A stretch of 64,000 nucleotides of DNA. It comes from Bradyrhizobium diazoefficiens. GTDB taxonomy: Bacteria; Pseudomonadota; Alphaproteobacteria; Rhizobiales; Xanthobacteraceae. Within the stretch, counting starts at the first letter, position 1; the number at the start of each line of letters is the position of its first letter. Of this stretch, positions 41,984-50,845 are shown piece after piece. The DNA lies in contig NZ_JAFCKW010000006.1 of the NCBI RefSeq assembly GCF_018129965.1, positions 248,001 to 312,000 of the forward strand, given 5' to 3'. The notes below the pieces were generated by a model. It ran no database searches and was not told where the DNA came from. It saw nothing but the letters and a program-made list of their open reading frames with translations. The position numbers were made by a program, and so were the translations under genes.

Positions 41984-42115
41984 GTGGCGATCGAAACCCA
42001 CCATTTCGGCAGTCCCTGGATCGATCGTGCCGACGACCGCTCCAGCGCCATGATGAAGAACCGGCGTTCCGTCCCGGCCAATGATCGCCTGTGGCAGGGC
42101 GACATCGGCAACTGA
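41984..42115 (+). CDS. Possible 43-residue protein in the pdh cluster
   Basis: A GTG-started frame directly after the DUF5076 stop (2-bp gap) encoding MAIETHHFGSPWIDRADDRS and a basic C-terminal half with MMKNRRSVPANDRLWQGDIGN. GGGGCACTGACC upstream provides a weak ribosome binding site. It is too short for a family call. Support is the tight operon-like packing and reasonable codon use; it could also be a chance frame. Next is a 64-bp gap, then pdhC. Confidence 0.35.
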   Translation: MAIETHHFGSPWIDRADDRSSAMMKNRRSVPANDRLWQGDIGN

Positions 42116-42179
42116 ATCTACGTCCTGTTCGTCCTCGCTTCCGGGGACGAATTTTTGAAAAGTTTGTCTTGAGGTCAGC

Positions 42180-43562
42180 ATGCCCATCAACATCCTGATG
42201 CCCGCTCTCTCGCCGACGATGGAGAAGGGCAACCTCGCCAAGTGGCTGAAGAAGGAAGGCGACAAGGTCAAAGCCGGCGACGTCATCGCCGAGATCGAGA
42301 CCGACAAGGCCACCATGGAGGTGGAGGCCATCGACGAAGGCACGATTGCCAAGATCCTGGTGCCGGAGGGGACGCAGGACGTTCCCGTCAATGACGTGAT
42401 CGCGGTCCTTGCGGGCGAGGGTGAGGACGTGAAGGCCGCGGGGAGCGCCAGGCCCGGCGCGTCGGCCGCACCGCCCAAAGCTGCTGATAAGGCGGCCGAC
42501 AAGCCTGCTGAGACGCCCGCTGCTGCGTCGGCTCCGGCTGCTGCGCCTGCCGCACCCAAGGCGGCTCCGCCGCCCGCTGCGGCTCCGGCCCTGCAGGCCG
42601 CGGCTCCCGCCGCGCAGAGCAACGGCCTTGGCGGCCGCGTGTTCTCCTCGCCGCTCGCCCGCCGTCTTGCCAAGGACGCCGGCATCGACGTGTCGATGGT
42701 GACGGGCACGGGCCCGCACGGCCGCGTGGTCGCCCGCGACGTCGAGCAGGCCAAGTCGGGCAAGGGCCTCAAGGCGCCCGCGGCGGCGCCGACATCAGGT
42801 GCGCCCTCGATCGCACCCACCATGTCCGACAAGCAGATCCTGTCGCTGTTCGAGCCCGGCTCCTACGAGGTGGTCCCGCATGACGGCATGCGCCGCACGA
42901 TCGCGCAGCGCCTGACCGCGTCGATCCAGAACGTCCCCCACTTCTATCTCACGATGGACTGCGACATCGGCAAGCTGCTCGCCGCGCGCGAGGAGATCAA
43001 CGCGGCTGCGCCGAAGGACAAGGAGAAGAAGCCGCTCTACAAGATCTCGGTCAACGACTTCGTCATCAAGGCGATGGCGGTTGCGCTGCAGAAAATTCCG
43101 AACTGCAATGTGAGCTGGACCGAAAGCGGCATGGTCAAGCACCACCATTCCGATGTCGGGGTCGCCGTTGCGATGCCCGGCGGCCTGATCACGCCGATCA
43201 TCCGGAAGGCCGAGACCAAGACGCTTTCGACCATCTCCAACGAGATGAAGGATTTCGCCGCGCGCGCGCGGTCTCGCAAATTGAAGCCCGAGGAATACCA
43301 GGGCGGCACCACCGCAGTTTCCAACCTCGGCATGTACGGCATCAGCCACTTTACCGCCGTGATCAACCCGCCGCATGCGACCATTCTGGCGGTCGGTACC
43401 AGCGAGGAGCGGCCCGTGGTGCGCGCTGGCAAGATCGAGATCGCGCACATGATGAGCGTGACCCTGTCCTGCGACCACCGCGCCATCGACGGTGCGCTCG
43501 GCGCCGAGTTGATTGGCGCCTTCAAGCAGCTGATCGAAAACCCCGTCATGATGATGGTGTGA
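42180..43562 (+). CDS. pdhC: Dihydrolipoamide acetyltransferase (pyruvate dehydrogenase E2)
   Basis: Core of the pyruvate dehydrogenase complex: carries acetyl groups on lipoyl-lysine and passes them to CoA. 460 residues. One lipoyl domain (1-80, lipoyl-lysine in [11 protein letters not shown]), an Ala/Pro-rich linker, a peripheral subunit-binding domain ([33 protein letters not shown]; about 145-185), a second linker, and the catalytic domain with [16 protein letters not shown] and the active-site His in [16 protein letters not shown]. Follows DUF5076 in the operon; an inverted repeat separates it from lpd. Confidence 0.97.
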   Translation: MPINILMPALSPTMEKGNLAKWLKKEGDKVKAGDVIAEIETDKATMEVEAIDEGTIAKILVPEGTQDVPVNDVIAVLAGEGEDVKAAGSARPGASAAPPKAADKAADKPAETPAAASAPAAAPAAPKAAPPPAAAPALQAAAPAAQSNGLGGRVFSSPLARRLAKDAGIDVSMVTGTGPHGRVVARDVEQAKSGKGLKAPAAAPTSGAPSIAPTMSDKQILSLFEPGSYEVVPHDGMRRTIAQRLTASIQNVPHFYLTMDCDIGKLLAAREEINAAAPKDKEKKPLYKISVNDFVIKAMAVALQKIPNCNVSWTESGMVKHHHSDVGVAVAMPGGLITPIIRKAETKTLSTISNEMKDFAARARSRKLKPEEYQGGTTAVSNLGMYGISHFTAVINPPHATILAVGTSEERPVVRAGKIEIAHMMSVTLSCDHRAIDGALGAELIGAFKQLIENPVMMMV

Positions 43563-43580
43563 GCCAGGAACGGTGAATGC

Positions 43581-43668
43581 GTAGGGTGGGCAAAGGCGCA
43601 AGGCGCCGTGCTCACCTTGTTTCATAGCGTTGAAAGGCGGTGGGCACGCTTCGCTTTGCTCACCCTGC
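43581..43668. repeat. Inverted intergenic repeat, same family as 14389-14477
   Basis: GTAGGGTGGGCAAAGGCGC and GGCGCCGTGCTCACC at the left, GGTGGGCACGCTTCGCTTTG and CTCACCCTGC at the right, forming inverted arms around an AT-richer middle. It sits inside the pdh cluster between pdhC and lpd and may reduce read-through or stabilise the pdhC end of the message. Confidence 0.8.
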
Positions 43669-43693
43669 GAAGTTCAGTTGAATGGGAGCCTCT

Positions 43694-45115
43694 ATGGCCG
43701 ACACATCCTTCGACGTCATCATCATCGGCTCCGGCCCCGGCGGCTACGTCGCTGCGATCCGCGCCGCGCAGCTCGGCCTCAAGACCGCGATCGTCGAAAA
43801 ATCCTATCTCGGCGGCATTTGCCTGAACTGGGGCTGCATCCCGACCAAGGCGCTCTTACGCTCAGCCGAGATCTATCACTACATGCAGCACGCCGGGGAT
43901 TACGGCCTCTCGGCCGACAACATCTCCTACGATCCGAAGGCCGTGGTGCAGCGCTCGCGCGGCGTCTCGAAGCGGTTGAACGACGGCGTCGGCTTCCTGA
44001 TGAAGAAGAACAAGGTCAGCGTGATCTGGGGCGCGGCCTCGATCGACGCGCCCGGCAAGATCACGGTGAAAAAATCCGACGTCGAGGCGCCCAAGGGCGT
44101 GCTGGGCGAGGGCAGCTATCAGGCCAAGCACATCATCGTCGCGACCGGCGCGCGGCCGCGCGTCTTGCCGGGGCTCGAGCCCGACAAGAAGCTGATCTGG
44201 ACCTATTTCGAGGCGATGGTGCCGGAGAAAATGCCGAAGTCGCTGCTGGTCGTCGGCTCCGGCGCGATCGGTATCGAGTTCGCATCGTTCTTCAAGACCA
44301 TGGGCTCCGACGTCACCGTGGTCGAGGTGCTGCCGCAGATCCTGCCCGTCGAGGACGCCGAGATCGCGGGGTTTGCACGCAAGCGGCTGGAGAAGCAGGG
44401 CATCAAGATCATGTCCTCGACCAAGGTGACGAAGCTCGAGAAGAAGGCCGACAGCGTCGTCGCCACCATCGACGACGGCAAGGGCAAGCCCGTCACCACC
44501 GAGTTCGATCGGGTGATCTCGGCGGTCGGCGTCGTCGGCAACATCGAAAACCTCGGCCTCGAAAAGCTCGGGGTGAAAACCGACCGCGGCTGCATCGTGA
44601 TCGACGGCTATGGCAAGACCAACGTGCCCGGCATCTACGCCATCGGCGACGTCGCAGGTCCGCCCATGCTCGCCCACAAGGCCGAGCATGAGGGCGTGAT
44701 CTGCGTGGAGGCGATCAAGGGTCTGCATCCGCATCCCATGGACAAGCTGCTGATCCCCGGCTGCACCTATTGCAATCCGCAGGTCGCTTCGGTGGGGCTG
44801 ACCGAAGCCAAGGCAAAAGAGAACGGCCGCGAAATCCGCGTCGGCCGCTTCCCCTTCGTCGGCAACGGCAAGGCGATCGCGCTCGGCGAGGATCAGGGCC
44901 TGGTCAAGGTCATCTTTGACAAGACAACCGGCCAGCTCCTCGGCGCCCACATGGTCGGCGCCGAAGTCACCGAGCTGATCCAGGGCTACGTCGTCGCCAT
45001 GAATCTGGAGACCACGGAAGAAGAGCTGATGCACACGGTGTTCCCGCATCCGACGCTGTCGGAGATGATGAAGGAAGCGGTGCTGGATGCATATGGACGT
45101 GTGTTGAATATCTAA
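43694..45115 (+). CDS. lpd: Dihydrolipoamide dehydrogenase (E3)
   Basis: FAD flavoprotein that reoxidises dihydrolipoamide with NAD+. 473 residues. FAD-binding DVIIIGSGPGGYVAAIRAAQ at the N-terminus, the redox disulfide in GGICLNWGCIPTKALLRS, the NAD-binding LLVVGSGAIGIEFASFF, the second FAD contact GIYAIGDVAGPPMLAHKAEHEG, and the C-terminal His-Glu pair in HTVFPHPTLSEMM. The ATG at 43694 has GGGAG seven bases upstream; an ATG four codons earlier has none. Last gene of the pdh cluster. Confidence 0.97.
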   Translation: MADTSFDVIIIGSGPGGYVAAIRAAQLGLKTAIVEKSYLGGICLNWGCIPTKALLRSAEIYHYMQHAGDYGLSADNISYDPKAVVQRSRGVSKRLNDGVGFLMKKNKVSVIWGAASIDAPGKITVKKSDVEAPKGVLGEGSYQAKHIIVATGARPRVLPGLEPDKKLIWTYFEAMVPEKMPKSLLVVGSGAIGIEFASFFKTMGSDVTVVEVLPQILPVEDAEIAGFARKRLEKQGIKIMSSTKVTKLEKKADSVVATIDDGKGKPVTTEFDRVISAVGVVGNIENLGLEKLGVKTDRGCIVIDGYGKTNVPGIYAIGDVAGPPMLAHKAEHEGVICVEAIKGLHPHPMDKLLIPGCTYCNPQVASVGLTEAKAKENGREIRVGRFPFVGNGKAIALGEDQGLVKVIFDKTTGQLLGAHMVGAEVTELIQGYVVAMNLETTEEELMHTVFPHPTLSEMMKEAVLDAYGRVLNI

Positions 45116-45118
45116 ACC

Positions 45119-45248
45119 CGTCATCCTGAGGCGCTCGCCCCTTCGGCGAGCCTCGAAGGATGTACGGCCGGGATACGGCAGGGCCGTCGCCCTTCGAGGC
45201 CCTTCATACGGCGCGTTGCGCCGCATGAAGAGTGCCTCAGGGTGATGG
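45119..45248. repeat. Composite palindromic repeat (GTCATCCTGAGG...CCTCAGGGTGATGG)
   Basis: Outer arms CGTCATCCTGAGGC and GCCTCAGGGTGATGG enclose inner stems such as GCTCGCC/GGCGAGC around CCTTC and CTTCGAGG repeats. It starts three bases after the lpd stop, so it may also act as its terminator. This family of about 130 bp looks like the dispersed intergenic repeats of Bradyrhizobium. Confidence 0.75.
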
Positions 45249-45288
45249 ATTTCACAGCGAACACGAGAACAAGAACAGGGAAACACCC

Positions 45289-46530
45289 ATGCACGACAAC
45301 GACAACATCACCATCGAACGCCCGACCTTCGTCACCCATCTCGAATGTGCGATGGAGGGCGACCACTACGCCGCGGACCAGGTCCACAATCTCTCCAAGG
45401 CCGGCAAGCCGCTGCTGGTGCGCTACGACCTCGCAGGTGTGAAGCAGGCGCTGACCAAAGAGGCGCTCAGCCAGCGCCCCGCCGACATGTGGCGCTATCG
45501 CGAGCTCTTGCCGGTGCGCAAATGCCAGGACATCGTCTCGCTCGGCGAGGTCACGACGCCGCTGATCCGGCTGCCGAAGCTCGCCAAGAAGCTCGGCGGC
45601 GGCGAGATCATCGTCAAGGACGAGGGGCGCCTGCCAACCGGATCGTTCAAGGCGCGCGGACTCGTGATGGCGGTGTCGATGGGCAAGGCGCTCGGCATCA
45701 AGCACATGGCGATGCCGACCAACGGCAATGCCGGCGCCGCGCTCGCGGCCTATGCGACGTCCTGCGGCATCAAGACCACGATCTTCTGCCCGGCCGACAC
45801 GCCCGAAGTGAATGTCAGCGAGATCGAGCTGCAGGGCGCGACCGTCTACCGCGTCAACGGCTATATCGACGATTGCGGCAAGATCGTCGGCGAGGGCAAG
45901 GCCAAGGTCGGCTGGTTCGACACCTCGACCTTGAAGGAGCCGTACCGCATCGAGGGCAAGAAGACGATGGGTCTGGAACTCGCCGAGCAGCTCGGCTGGG
46001 ATGTGCCCGACGTGATCTTCTATCCGACCGGCGGCGGCACCGGCCTGATCGGCATGTGGAAGGCGTTCGACGAGCTGGAAAAGATCGGCTTCATCGGCTC
46101 AAAGCGCCCGCGCATGGTTGCGGTGCAGGCGTCCGGCTGCGCGCCGATGGTGCGGGCCTATGAGGCCGGCACCGAGCATGCGACGCGCTGGGAGGACGCC
46201 CACACCATCGCGTCCGGCATCCGCGTGCCGCAGGCGATCGGCGACTTCCTCATCCTGCGCGCGGTGCGGCAGAGCAACGGCTTTGCCATTGCGGTCGACG
46301 ACGACAGGATTTCGGCGGCGCTGAACGAGGTCGCGCGCGAGGAGGGGCTCTTGCTGTGCCCCGAGGGCGCCGCGACCTACGCCGCCTACAAGGACAGCCT
46401 CGCCGACGGCCGCGTCAGCAAGACCGACCGCGTGATGCTGTTCAACTGCGCCATCGGCCTGAAATATCCGCTGCCGCCGGTGACCCGCACGCTCGATCGC
46501 CACAAGCCGATCGATTACGTCCAGTTCTGA
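45289..46530 (+). CDS. Threonine synthase-type PLP enzyme
   Basis: A 413-residue fold-type II PLP enzyme, most like threonine synthase (O-phosphohomoserine to threonine). The PLP lysine is in LPTGSFKARGLVMAVSMG, the phosphate-binding loop in FYPTGGGTGLIGMWKAF, and MPTNGNAGAALAAYATSCG contacts the cofactor. The N-terminal lid with PADMWRYRELLPV fits the plant/archaeal-like class of threonine synthase. Alternative members of the fold (threonine dehydratase, diaminopropionate-ammonia-lyase-like) are possible, and another thrC may exist elsewhere. The start is the ATG giving MHDNDNITIERP. Convergent with cytochrome b561. Confidence 0.82.
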   Translation: MHDNDNITIERPTFVTHLECAMEGDHYAADQVHNLSKAGKPLLVRYDLAGVKQALTKEALSQRPADMWRYRELLPVRKCQDIVSLGEVTTPLIRLPKLAKKLGGGEIIVKDEGRLPTGSFKARGLVMAVSMGKALGIKHMAMPTNGNAGAALAAYATSCGIKTTIFCPADTPEVNVSEIELQGATVYRVNGYIDDCGKIVGEGKAKVGWFDTSTLKEPYRIEGKKTMGLELAEQLGWDVPDVIFYPTGGGTGLIGMWKAFDELEKIGFIGSKRPRMVAVQASGCAPMVRAYEAGTEHATRWEDAHTIASGIRVPQAIGDFLILRAVRQSNGFAIAVDDDRISAALNEVAREEGLLLCPEGAATYAAYKDSLADGRVSKTDRVMLFNCAIGLKYPLPPVTRTLDRHKPIDYVQF

Positions 46531-46555
46531 GGGCGGGTGTTCCGACGATCGTGCC

Positions 46556-46586
46556 GATCAGGATCCGCCCTGCGCGGATCCTGATC
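46556..46586. terminator. 13-bp perfect stem-loop between convergent genes
   Basis: GATCAGGATCCGC and its exact reverse complement GCGGATCCTGATC around CCTGC. It lies 26 bp after the threonine synthase-type stop and covers the last codons of the cytochrome b561 gene. No T-run follows, so it may be a bidirectional transcript-end structure or a weak terminator. Confidence 0.55.
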
Positions 46587-47118
46587 CTGACCGCCGTGGC
46601 CACATGCGGTCCAGGGTGCCGTCCTTGAGGACGACCACGTGCCAGATCGTCGCCAGGACATGCATGGCGACGGCGACATAGACGACCCAGGCGAGCAGGT
46701 CATGGCTCACCTCGCCGAAATGGGCGACCCCCTCCTGTCCCGCGAACACGCGCGGCAGCTCGAAGGTTCCGAAATATCTCAGCCGATAATTGCCGGCAGA
46801 CGAGAACAGATATCCGGTCACGGGCATGGCCAGGAGCAGGACGTAGAGGCCGAGATGGTTCAGTCCGCTCGCCAGTCTGATGAAGAGACTGGATGTGTGA
46901 GGCTGCGGCGGCGCCTTGACGATGGCCCGCACCAACAGACGCAGGATCGAGATGACGAGAACCGTCACACCGAGCGATTTGTGCACTTCGAGCAGTTCGC
47001 GCCGCGGGGACGTCCCGGCCGGCTGCAGTCCGCAATAGAAGCCGATCAGTGCGGCAGTGATGAAGAGGAGGGCGGTGATCCAGTGAATCCACCGCATCGG
47101 GCGCGCATAAGCTTGCAT
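46558..47118 (-). CDS. Cytochrome b561
   Basis: A 186-residue four-helix inner-membrane di-heme b protein. Helices: MRWIHWITALLFITAALIGF (His12), LLEVHKSLGVTVLVISILRLLV (His near 46), LNHLGLYVLLLAMPVTGYLF, and HDLLAWVVYVAVAMHVLATIWHV with two further His heme ligands. This matches the bacterial cytochrome b561 (CybB) family, which oxidises ubiquinol and passes electrons to oxygen or superoxide. The C-terminal Gly/Ser-rich tail is encoded within the stem-loop at 46556-46586. Divergent from the TctC-type gene, with 221 bp between the starts. Confidence 0.9.
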   Translation of the reverse strand: MQAYARPMRWIHWITALLFITAALIGFYCGLQPAGTSPRRELLEVHKSLGVTVLVISILRLLVRAIVKAPPQPHTSSLFIRLASGLNHLGLYVLLLAMPVTGYLFSSAGNYRLRYFGTFELPRVFAGQEGVAHFGEVSHDLLAWVVYVAVAMHVLATIWHVVVLKDGTLDRMWPRRSGSGSAQGGS

Positions 47119-47339
47119 TCAGGGCCGTCGTAACGATCTGTCGCCGATCGTGTCGACCGCACCCCCGAACATCCGCGGGATAGCCGATCACAACTCAGCC
47201 GCAGCCTCATGCTGCCCGGCGACGAAATAGGTCCTTCGCAGTGATGTGTCTATTGCCGTTCGCGTGATATGGAAGGGATTCAAAACGGGCGCGACCTTGA
47301 TGTCGCAAACCGGTCGATGGGTGGAATGCGGGAGGAACG

Positions 47340-48326
47340 ATGCGTGCATTGCTGATGGCGCTTGTTGCCGGGAGTTTTGTTGTCGGAGGTCCGGGCTTTG
47401 CGCCGGTGGCCGCGGCGGACACTTATCCGTCCCGCCCCATCACCATCATCGTGCCGTTCGCGGCCGGTGGCCCGTCGGATGCGATGGCGCGTGTGCTTGG
47501 CGAGCGGATGCGGATGTCACTCGGTCAGCCGCTGGTGATCGAGAACGTCACCGGTGCGGGTGGCTCGATCGGCGTCGGCCGCGCCGTGCAGTCGCCGCCG
47601 GACGGCTACACCATCTCGTTCGGCCATCTCGGCACCCACGTCGCCAACGGCGCGGTCTACCAGCTCAAATACGATCTGGTCGCCGACCTCGAACCGGTGG
47701 TGCTGCTGCCGAGTAACCCGATGATCGTCGTCAGCAAGACCGCGGTGCCCGCGACTTCGCTGAAAGAGCTGATCGAATGGTTGAAATCCCGTCCGTCGCC
47801 TGCGACGGCAGGCACCGCCGGGGCAGGTTCCGGCAGCCACATCGCCGGCGTCTATTTCGAAAGCGTCTCCGGCATCAAGCTGCAATACGTCCCGTATCGC
47901 GGCACGGCGCCTGCGCTGAACGACCTCATCGCCGGCCAGATCGACGTCATCATCGACCAGACCTCCAACTCCATCACCCAGGTCCGCGCCGGCACCATCC
48001 GCGCCTACGCCATCACCGACGACAAGCGCCTCGCCTCCGCGTCCGAGATTCCGACTGCGGAGGAGGCCGGGCTCAAGGGCTTCAACATGACGCTGTGGTC
48101 GGGCCTCTGGGTGCCCAGGGGCACGCCGAAGGAGATCGTCACGAGGCTCAACGCCGCCGCCGTCGAGGCGCTGAGCGATCCGGCCGTGAAGAAGCAACTC
48201 GAAGGCCTCGGCCTCGAGATGACGCCGCAGGACCAGTTGACGCCCGAAGCCCTCGGCGCGCGCCAGAAGGCCGAGATCGCCAAATGGTGGCCGATCATCA
48301 AGGCGGCGAACATCAAGGTGGAGTGA
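47340..48326 (+). CDS. Bug/TctC-type tripartite transporter substrate-binding protein
   Basis: A 328-residue periplasmic solute-binding protein. Signal peptide: MRALLMALVAGSFVVGG with a cut after VAAA near residue 28. The mature start DTYPSRPITIIVPFAAGGPSDAMAR is the family hallmark, with GQPLVIENVTGAGGSIGVG, LKLQYVPYRG-like KLQYVPYRGTAPALNDLIAG and DVIIDQTSNSI following. These proteins bind carboxylates for TctAB transporters or sensing; no membrane components are adjacent, so it is an orphan. GGGAGGAACG gives a strong ribosome binding site. It ends 16 bp from the convergent transglycosylase stop. Confidence 0.9.
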   Translation: MRALLMALVAGSFVVGGPGFAPVAAADTYPSRPITIIVPFAAGGPSDAMARVLGERMRMSLGQPLVIENVTGAGGSIGVGRAVQSPPDGYTISFGHLGTHVANGAVYQLKYDLVADLEPVVLLPSNPMIVVSKTAVPATSLKELIEWLKSRPSPATAGTAGAGSGSHIAGVYFESVSGIKLQYVPYRGTAPALNDLIAGQIDVIIDQTSNSITQVRAGTIRAYAITDDKRLASASEIPTAEEAGLKGFNMTLWSGLWVPRGTPKEIVTRLNAAAVEALSDPAVKKQLEGLGLEMTPQDQLTPEALGARQKAEIAKWWPIIKAANIKVE

Positions 48327-48342
48327 GACGGCGCGCTGGCGC

Positions 48343-50529
48343 TTACTGCGCTCCCGTAAACCCCACCGGCGTCGCGACGGCCGCGGCATCCTTCGCCACC
48401 ACGCGCTCGCCGCTCTTGCCCGCGACGATGCCGCTGCCCTCGAACCGCGCGCGGTAGACCTGCACGTTTTCCATCACGCGCTGGACGTAGTTGCGCGTCT
48501 CCGACAGCGGGATGCGCTCGACCCAGTCGACCGGATCGACCTTGGCATCGCGGGGATCGCCGCGCGCCTGCACCCATTCGCGGACACGGCCGCGGCCGGC
48601 ATTGTAGCCGGCGAAGGTCATGATCTGGTTGCCGCGATATTCCGACATCAGCGCGCTGAGCTCGGCCGCGCCCATCTGCGTGTTGTAGACGGGATCGGAG
48701 ACCATCCTGTCCCAGTCATAGGTGAGGCCGAAGCGTTTTGCGGTGTCGCGGCCCGCCTCCGGCGTCACCTGCATCAGGCCGACGGCGTTGGCGGCGGACT
48801 TGTCGCGCTGGTCGAACGAGCTTTCAGTGCGCGCCACCGAATAGATCACGCTGGTCTCGATCGCCGGCGCGACCTGCTTGTGCTCGGGGATGCCGATGGT
48901 CGGGAAGGCGTAATGGTCCAGCGCGAGCCCGCGCGCCAGCGCCGACTTGCCGACCTCCAGCATCACGCGCGCATCGTTCCGCCGGCTGGCGAGTTCGCCG
49001 AGCGCTTCGAGCGCTGTGACGTCGGTGCTCTCCTTCGCGAAATCCTCGGCATAGGAGAACACCAGATCGCGCTCGCCGATGCCGTAGAGCATCTCGGCCG
49101 CACGCACGCGCTCGTCCGCATCAGGCGTATCCGCAGCGGCCGCTCCGGGCGAGGGCGGACGCAGCTCGATACGGTCGAGGCCGAGCCTGGCGCGGGCCAG
49201 CTGGCCGTAATAGGCGGTCGGATAGCGCGCCGCCGCCTGATAGCTCAGCTGCGCATCCGCGGTCGCATTCATCGCCTCGGCCGCGCGGCCGCGCCAGTAA
49301 TGCGCGCGCGACAGCGCGAGCGGATTGGCGGAGCCTTCGTCGATCGCGGCGAAGTGCACCATCGCCGCCCTGGGATCGTCGAGAAAGCGCAGCGCGATCC
49401 AGCCGCACATGAAGTGATGGTCGACACGGTAGACTTCCATCGCCGGCACGGCCGCGGTACGCACGACGTCGTAAGCGGTCTTGCTTTTGCCCTGGTCGAG
49501 CAGCTTGCGCGCGAGCAGGCGCCGCTCGCGCCACCAGGCGTCGGTGTCCTGCGCTGCCATCGTGTCGGGCGCGGCGGCCAGGATCGCCTCGGCGGCGTCG
49601 TCGATGCGGTCGTTCTGCAGGTGCCATTGCGCGCGGCACAGGACATAGCCGAGATCGCGGCGTGCTTCGGCCGGGACGTCCTCGAGAGCATCCTTGGCCT
49701 TGTTGGCCTTGCCGGTGACCGCCGCGCAGGCCTTGACGATCGCGAGCGCATCTTCGCCGAGGCGCTTGGCGGCGCGCCGCGCACCGGCATAGTCTTTGGC
49801 GCCGAGGCGCTTGTCCATGCGGGCGCGATGATCGTCGGCGGTGAGCAGATCGCGGAACGCCTCAAAGGTTTCCTCCTCGCTGCGCTCGGACAATTCGTCG
49901 CTGCGCCAGGCCTCGCGGACGAGAGGCGCGGCCCTGTCGCCGTCGCCTTCGGCGAGCAGCACGCGGGCGAGTGCGAACTTGCCCTTGGCGCTGGTCGGCC
50001 GGTCCATGGTGAATTTGTGCACGATGGCAGCATCGCTCTTCTCCTGCCACAACCGTACCTCGGCGCGTCGGCGGAGCAGGGCAGCGCTCGGCCAGTCCGG
50101 ATTGGCGGCGAGGAAGGCGGCGTAACGCTTGAAATTCGCGGTGCTCTCGGAATGGCGCAGCATGAACCAGTCGGCGAGCTTCTGCCCGACGGGATCGGCA
50201 ATGCGGTCGCGCGCCGCGCTCGCGTCCTCGGTCTTGCCCTTGCGCGCAAGATCGATCGCGTCCTTGAGCGCGGCAAGGTCGCCGGTGAGCGGCGGCGCCG
50301 CCGGCTTGTCCGACGGGGCGTCGTCTTCCATCTGCGACCTGGACTTGGCGTCTGCGTGTTTGCCACGGTGCGACTTCGCGGCGGCATGGCGCTGCTTGCC
50401 GGCTTTCGCCTCATGCGTCTTCTTCGACGCGGACGATGTGTGACGGCTCTTGGCTGCCAGTTCGGTCGGGATGAAAGCCAGAGCGGCGAAGGCAGCAATA
50501 CACGGGAGCAAGCGTAGGCACTGGTTCAT
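48343..50529 (-). CDS. Soluble lytic murein transglycosylase (Slt70 type)
   Basis: Cleaves the glycan strands of peptidoglycan in the periplasm. 728 residues. A signal peptide (CLRLLPCIAAFAALAFIPTELAA) is followed by a basic His/Lys-rich region (about 30-75), a long alpha-superhelical domain built of TPR-like repeats, and the C-terminal SLT domain. The catalytic Glu is in IYSVARTESSFDQRDKSAA, followed by NAVGLMQVTPEAG and FAGYNAGRGRVREW. The ATG at 50529 has GGGGGACCACGGA upstream. Divergent from the adenylate cyclase gene. Confidence 0.92.
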   Translation of the reverse strand: MNQCLRLLPCIAAFAALAFIPTELAAKSRHTSSASKKTHEAKAGKQRHAAAKSHRGKHADAKSRSQMEDDAPSDKPAAPPLTGDLAALKDAIDLARKGKTEDASAARDRIADPVGQKLADWFMLRHSESTANFKRYAAFLAANPDWPSAALLRRRAEVRLWQEKSDAAIVHKFTMDRPTSAKGKFALARVLLAEGDGDRAAPLVREAWRSDELSERSEEETFEAFRDLLTADDHRARMDKRLGAKDYAGARRAAKRLGEDALAIVKACAAVTGKANKAKDALEDVPAEARRDLGYVLCRAQWHLQNDRIDDAAEAILAAAPDTMAAQDTDAWWRERRLLARKLLDQGKSKTAYDVVRTAAVPAMEVYRVDHHFMCGWIALRFLDDPRAAMVHFAAIDEGSANPLALSRAHYWRGRAAEAMNATADAQLSYQAAARYPTAYYGQLARARLGLDRIELRPPSPGAAAADTPDADERVRAAEMLYGIGERDLVFSYAEDFAKESTDVTALEALGELASRRNDARVMLEVGKSALARGLALDHYAFPTIGIPEHKQVAPAIETSVIYSVARTESSFDQRDKSAANAVGLMQVTPEAGRDTAKRFGLTYDWDRMVSDPVYNTQMGAAELSALMSEYRGNQIMTFAGYNAGRGRVREWVQARGDPRDAKVDPVDWVERIPLSETRNYVQRVMENVQVYRARFEGSGIVAGKSGERVVAKDAAAVATPVGFTGAQ

Positions 50530-50845
50530 TCCGTGGTCCCCCTTGCGAAACCAGTACAAACCAAAGTCCGCGACGACATGCGGCTCGAATCACGACGACA
50601 ACCTGACGATGCCACGGCATCGTTTCGTATTTCTCACGCTGTTCCAACAATGCGGCAAAAAACAGAAGGGGAATCGGGAACTTCCGAAATGGCCGTGCGG
50701 CTTTAACCTTTGTTAACGAGCAGGGCTCGCGCGACGGTTGCGCACGGCTCGCAGCGCCGCGGCGACCCCGATTGCGCGTGTTCTGGCGGCAGAATCCGTG
50801 TATTGAGTTCCCTGAAGTCTCCCGTCAGCCTTTGCCCCGCCCCTC
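50530..50845. other. 316-bp divergent region between slt-type and adenylate cyclase genes
   Basis: No gene seen; it should contain both promoters. TTAACCTTTGTTAAC near 50703 resembles a CtrA box but has six bases between the TTAA halves instead of seven. Confidence 0.45.

Noticed and set aside
50703..50717. TTAACCTTTGTTAAC as a CtrA binding site
   Set aside because: The TTAA halves are six bases apart instead of seven, and no second site is seen.
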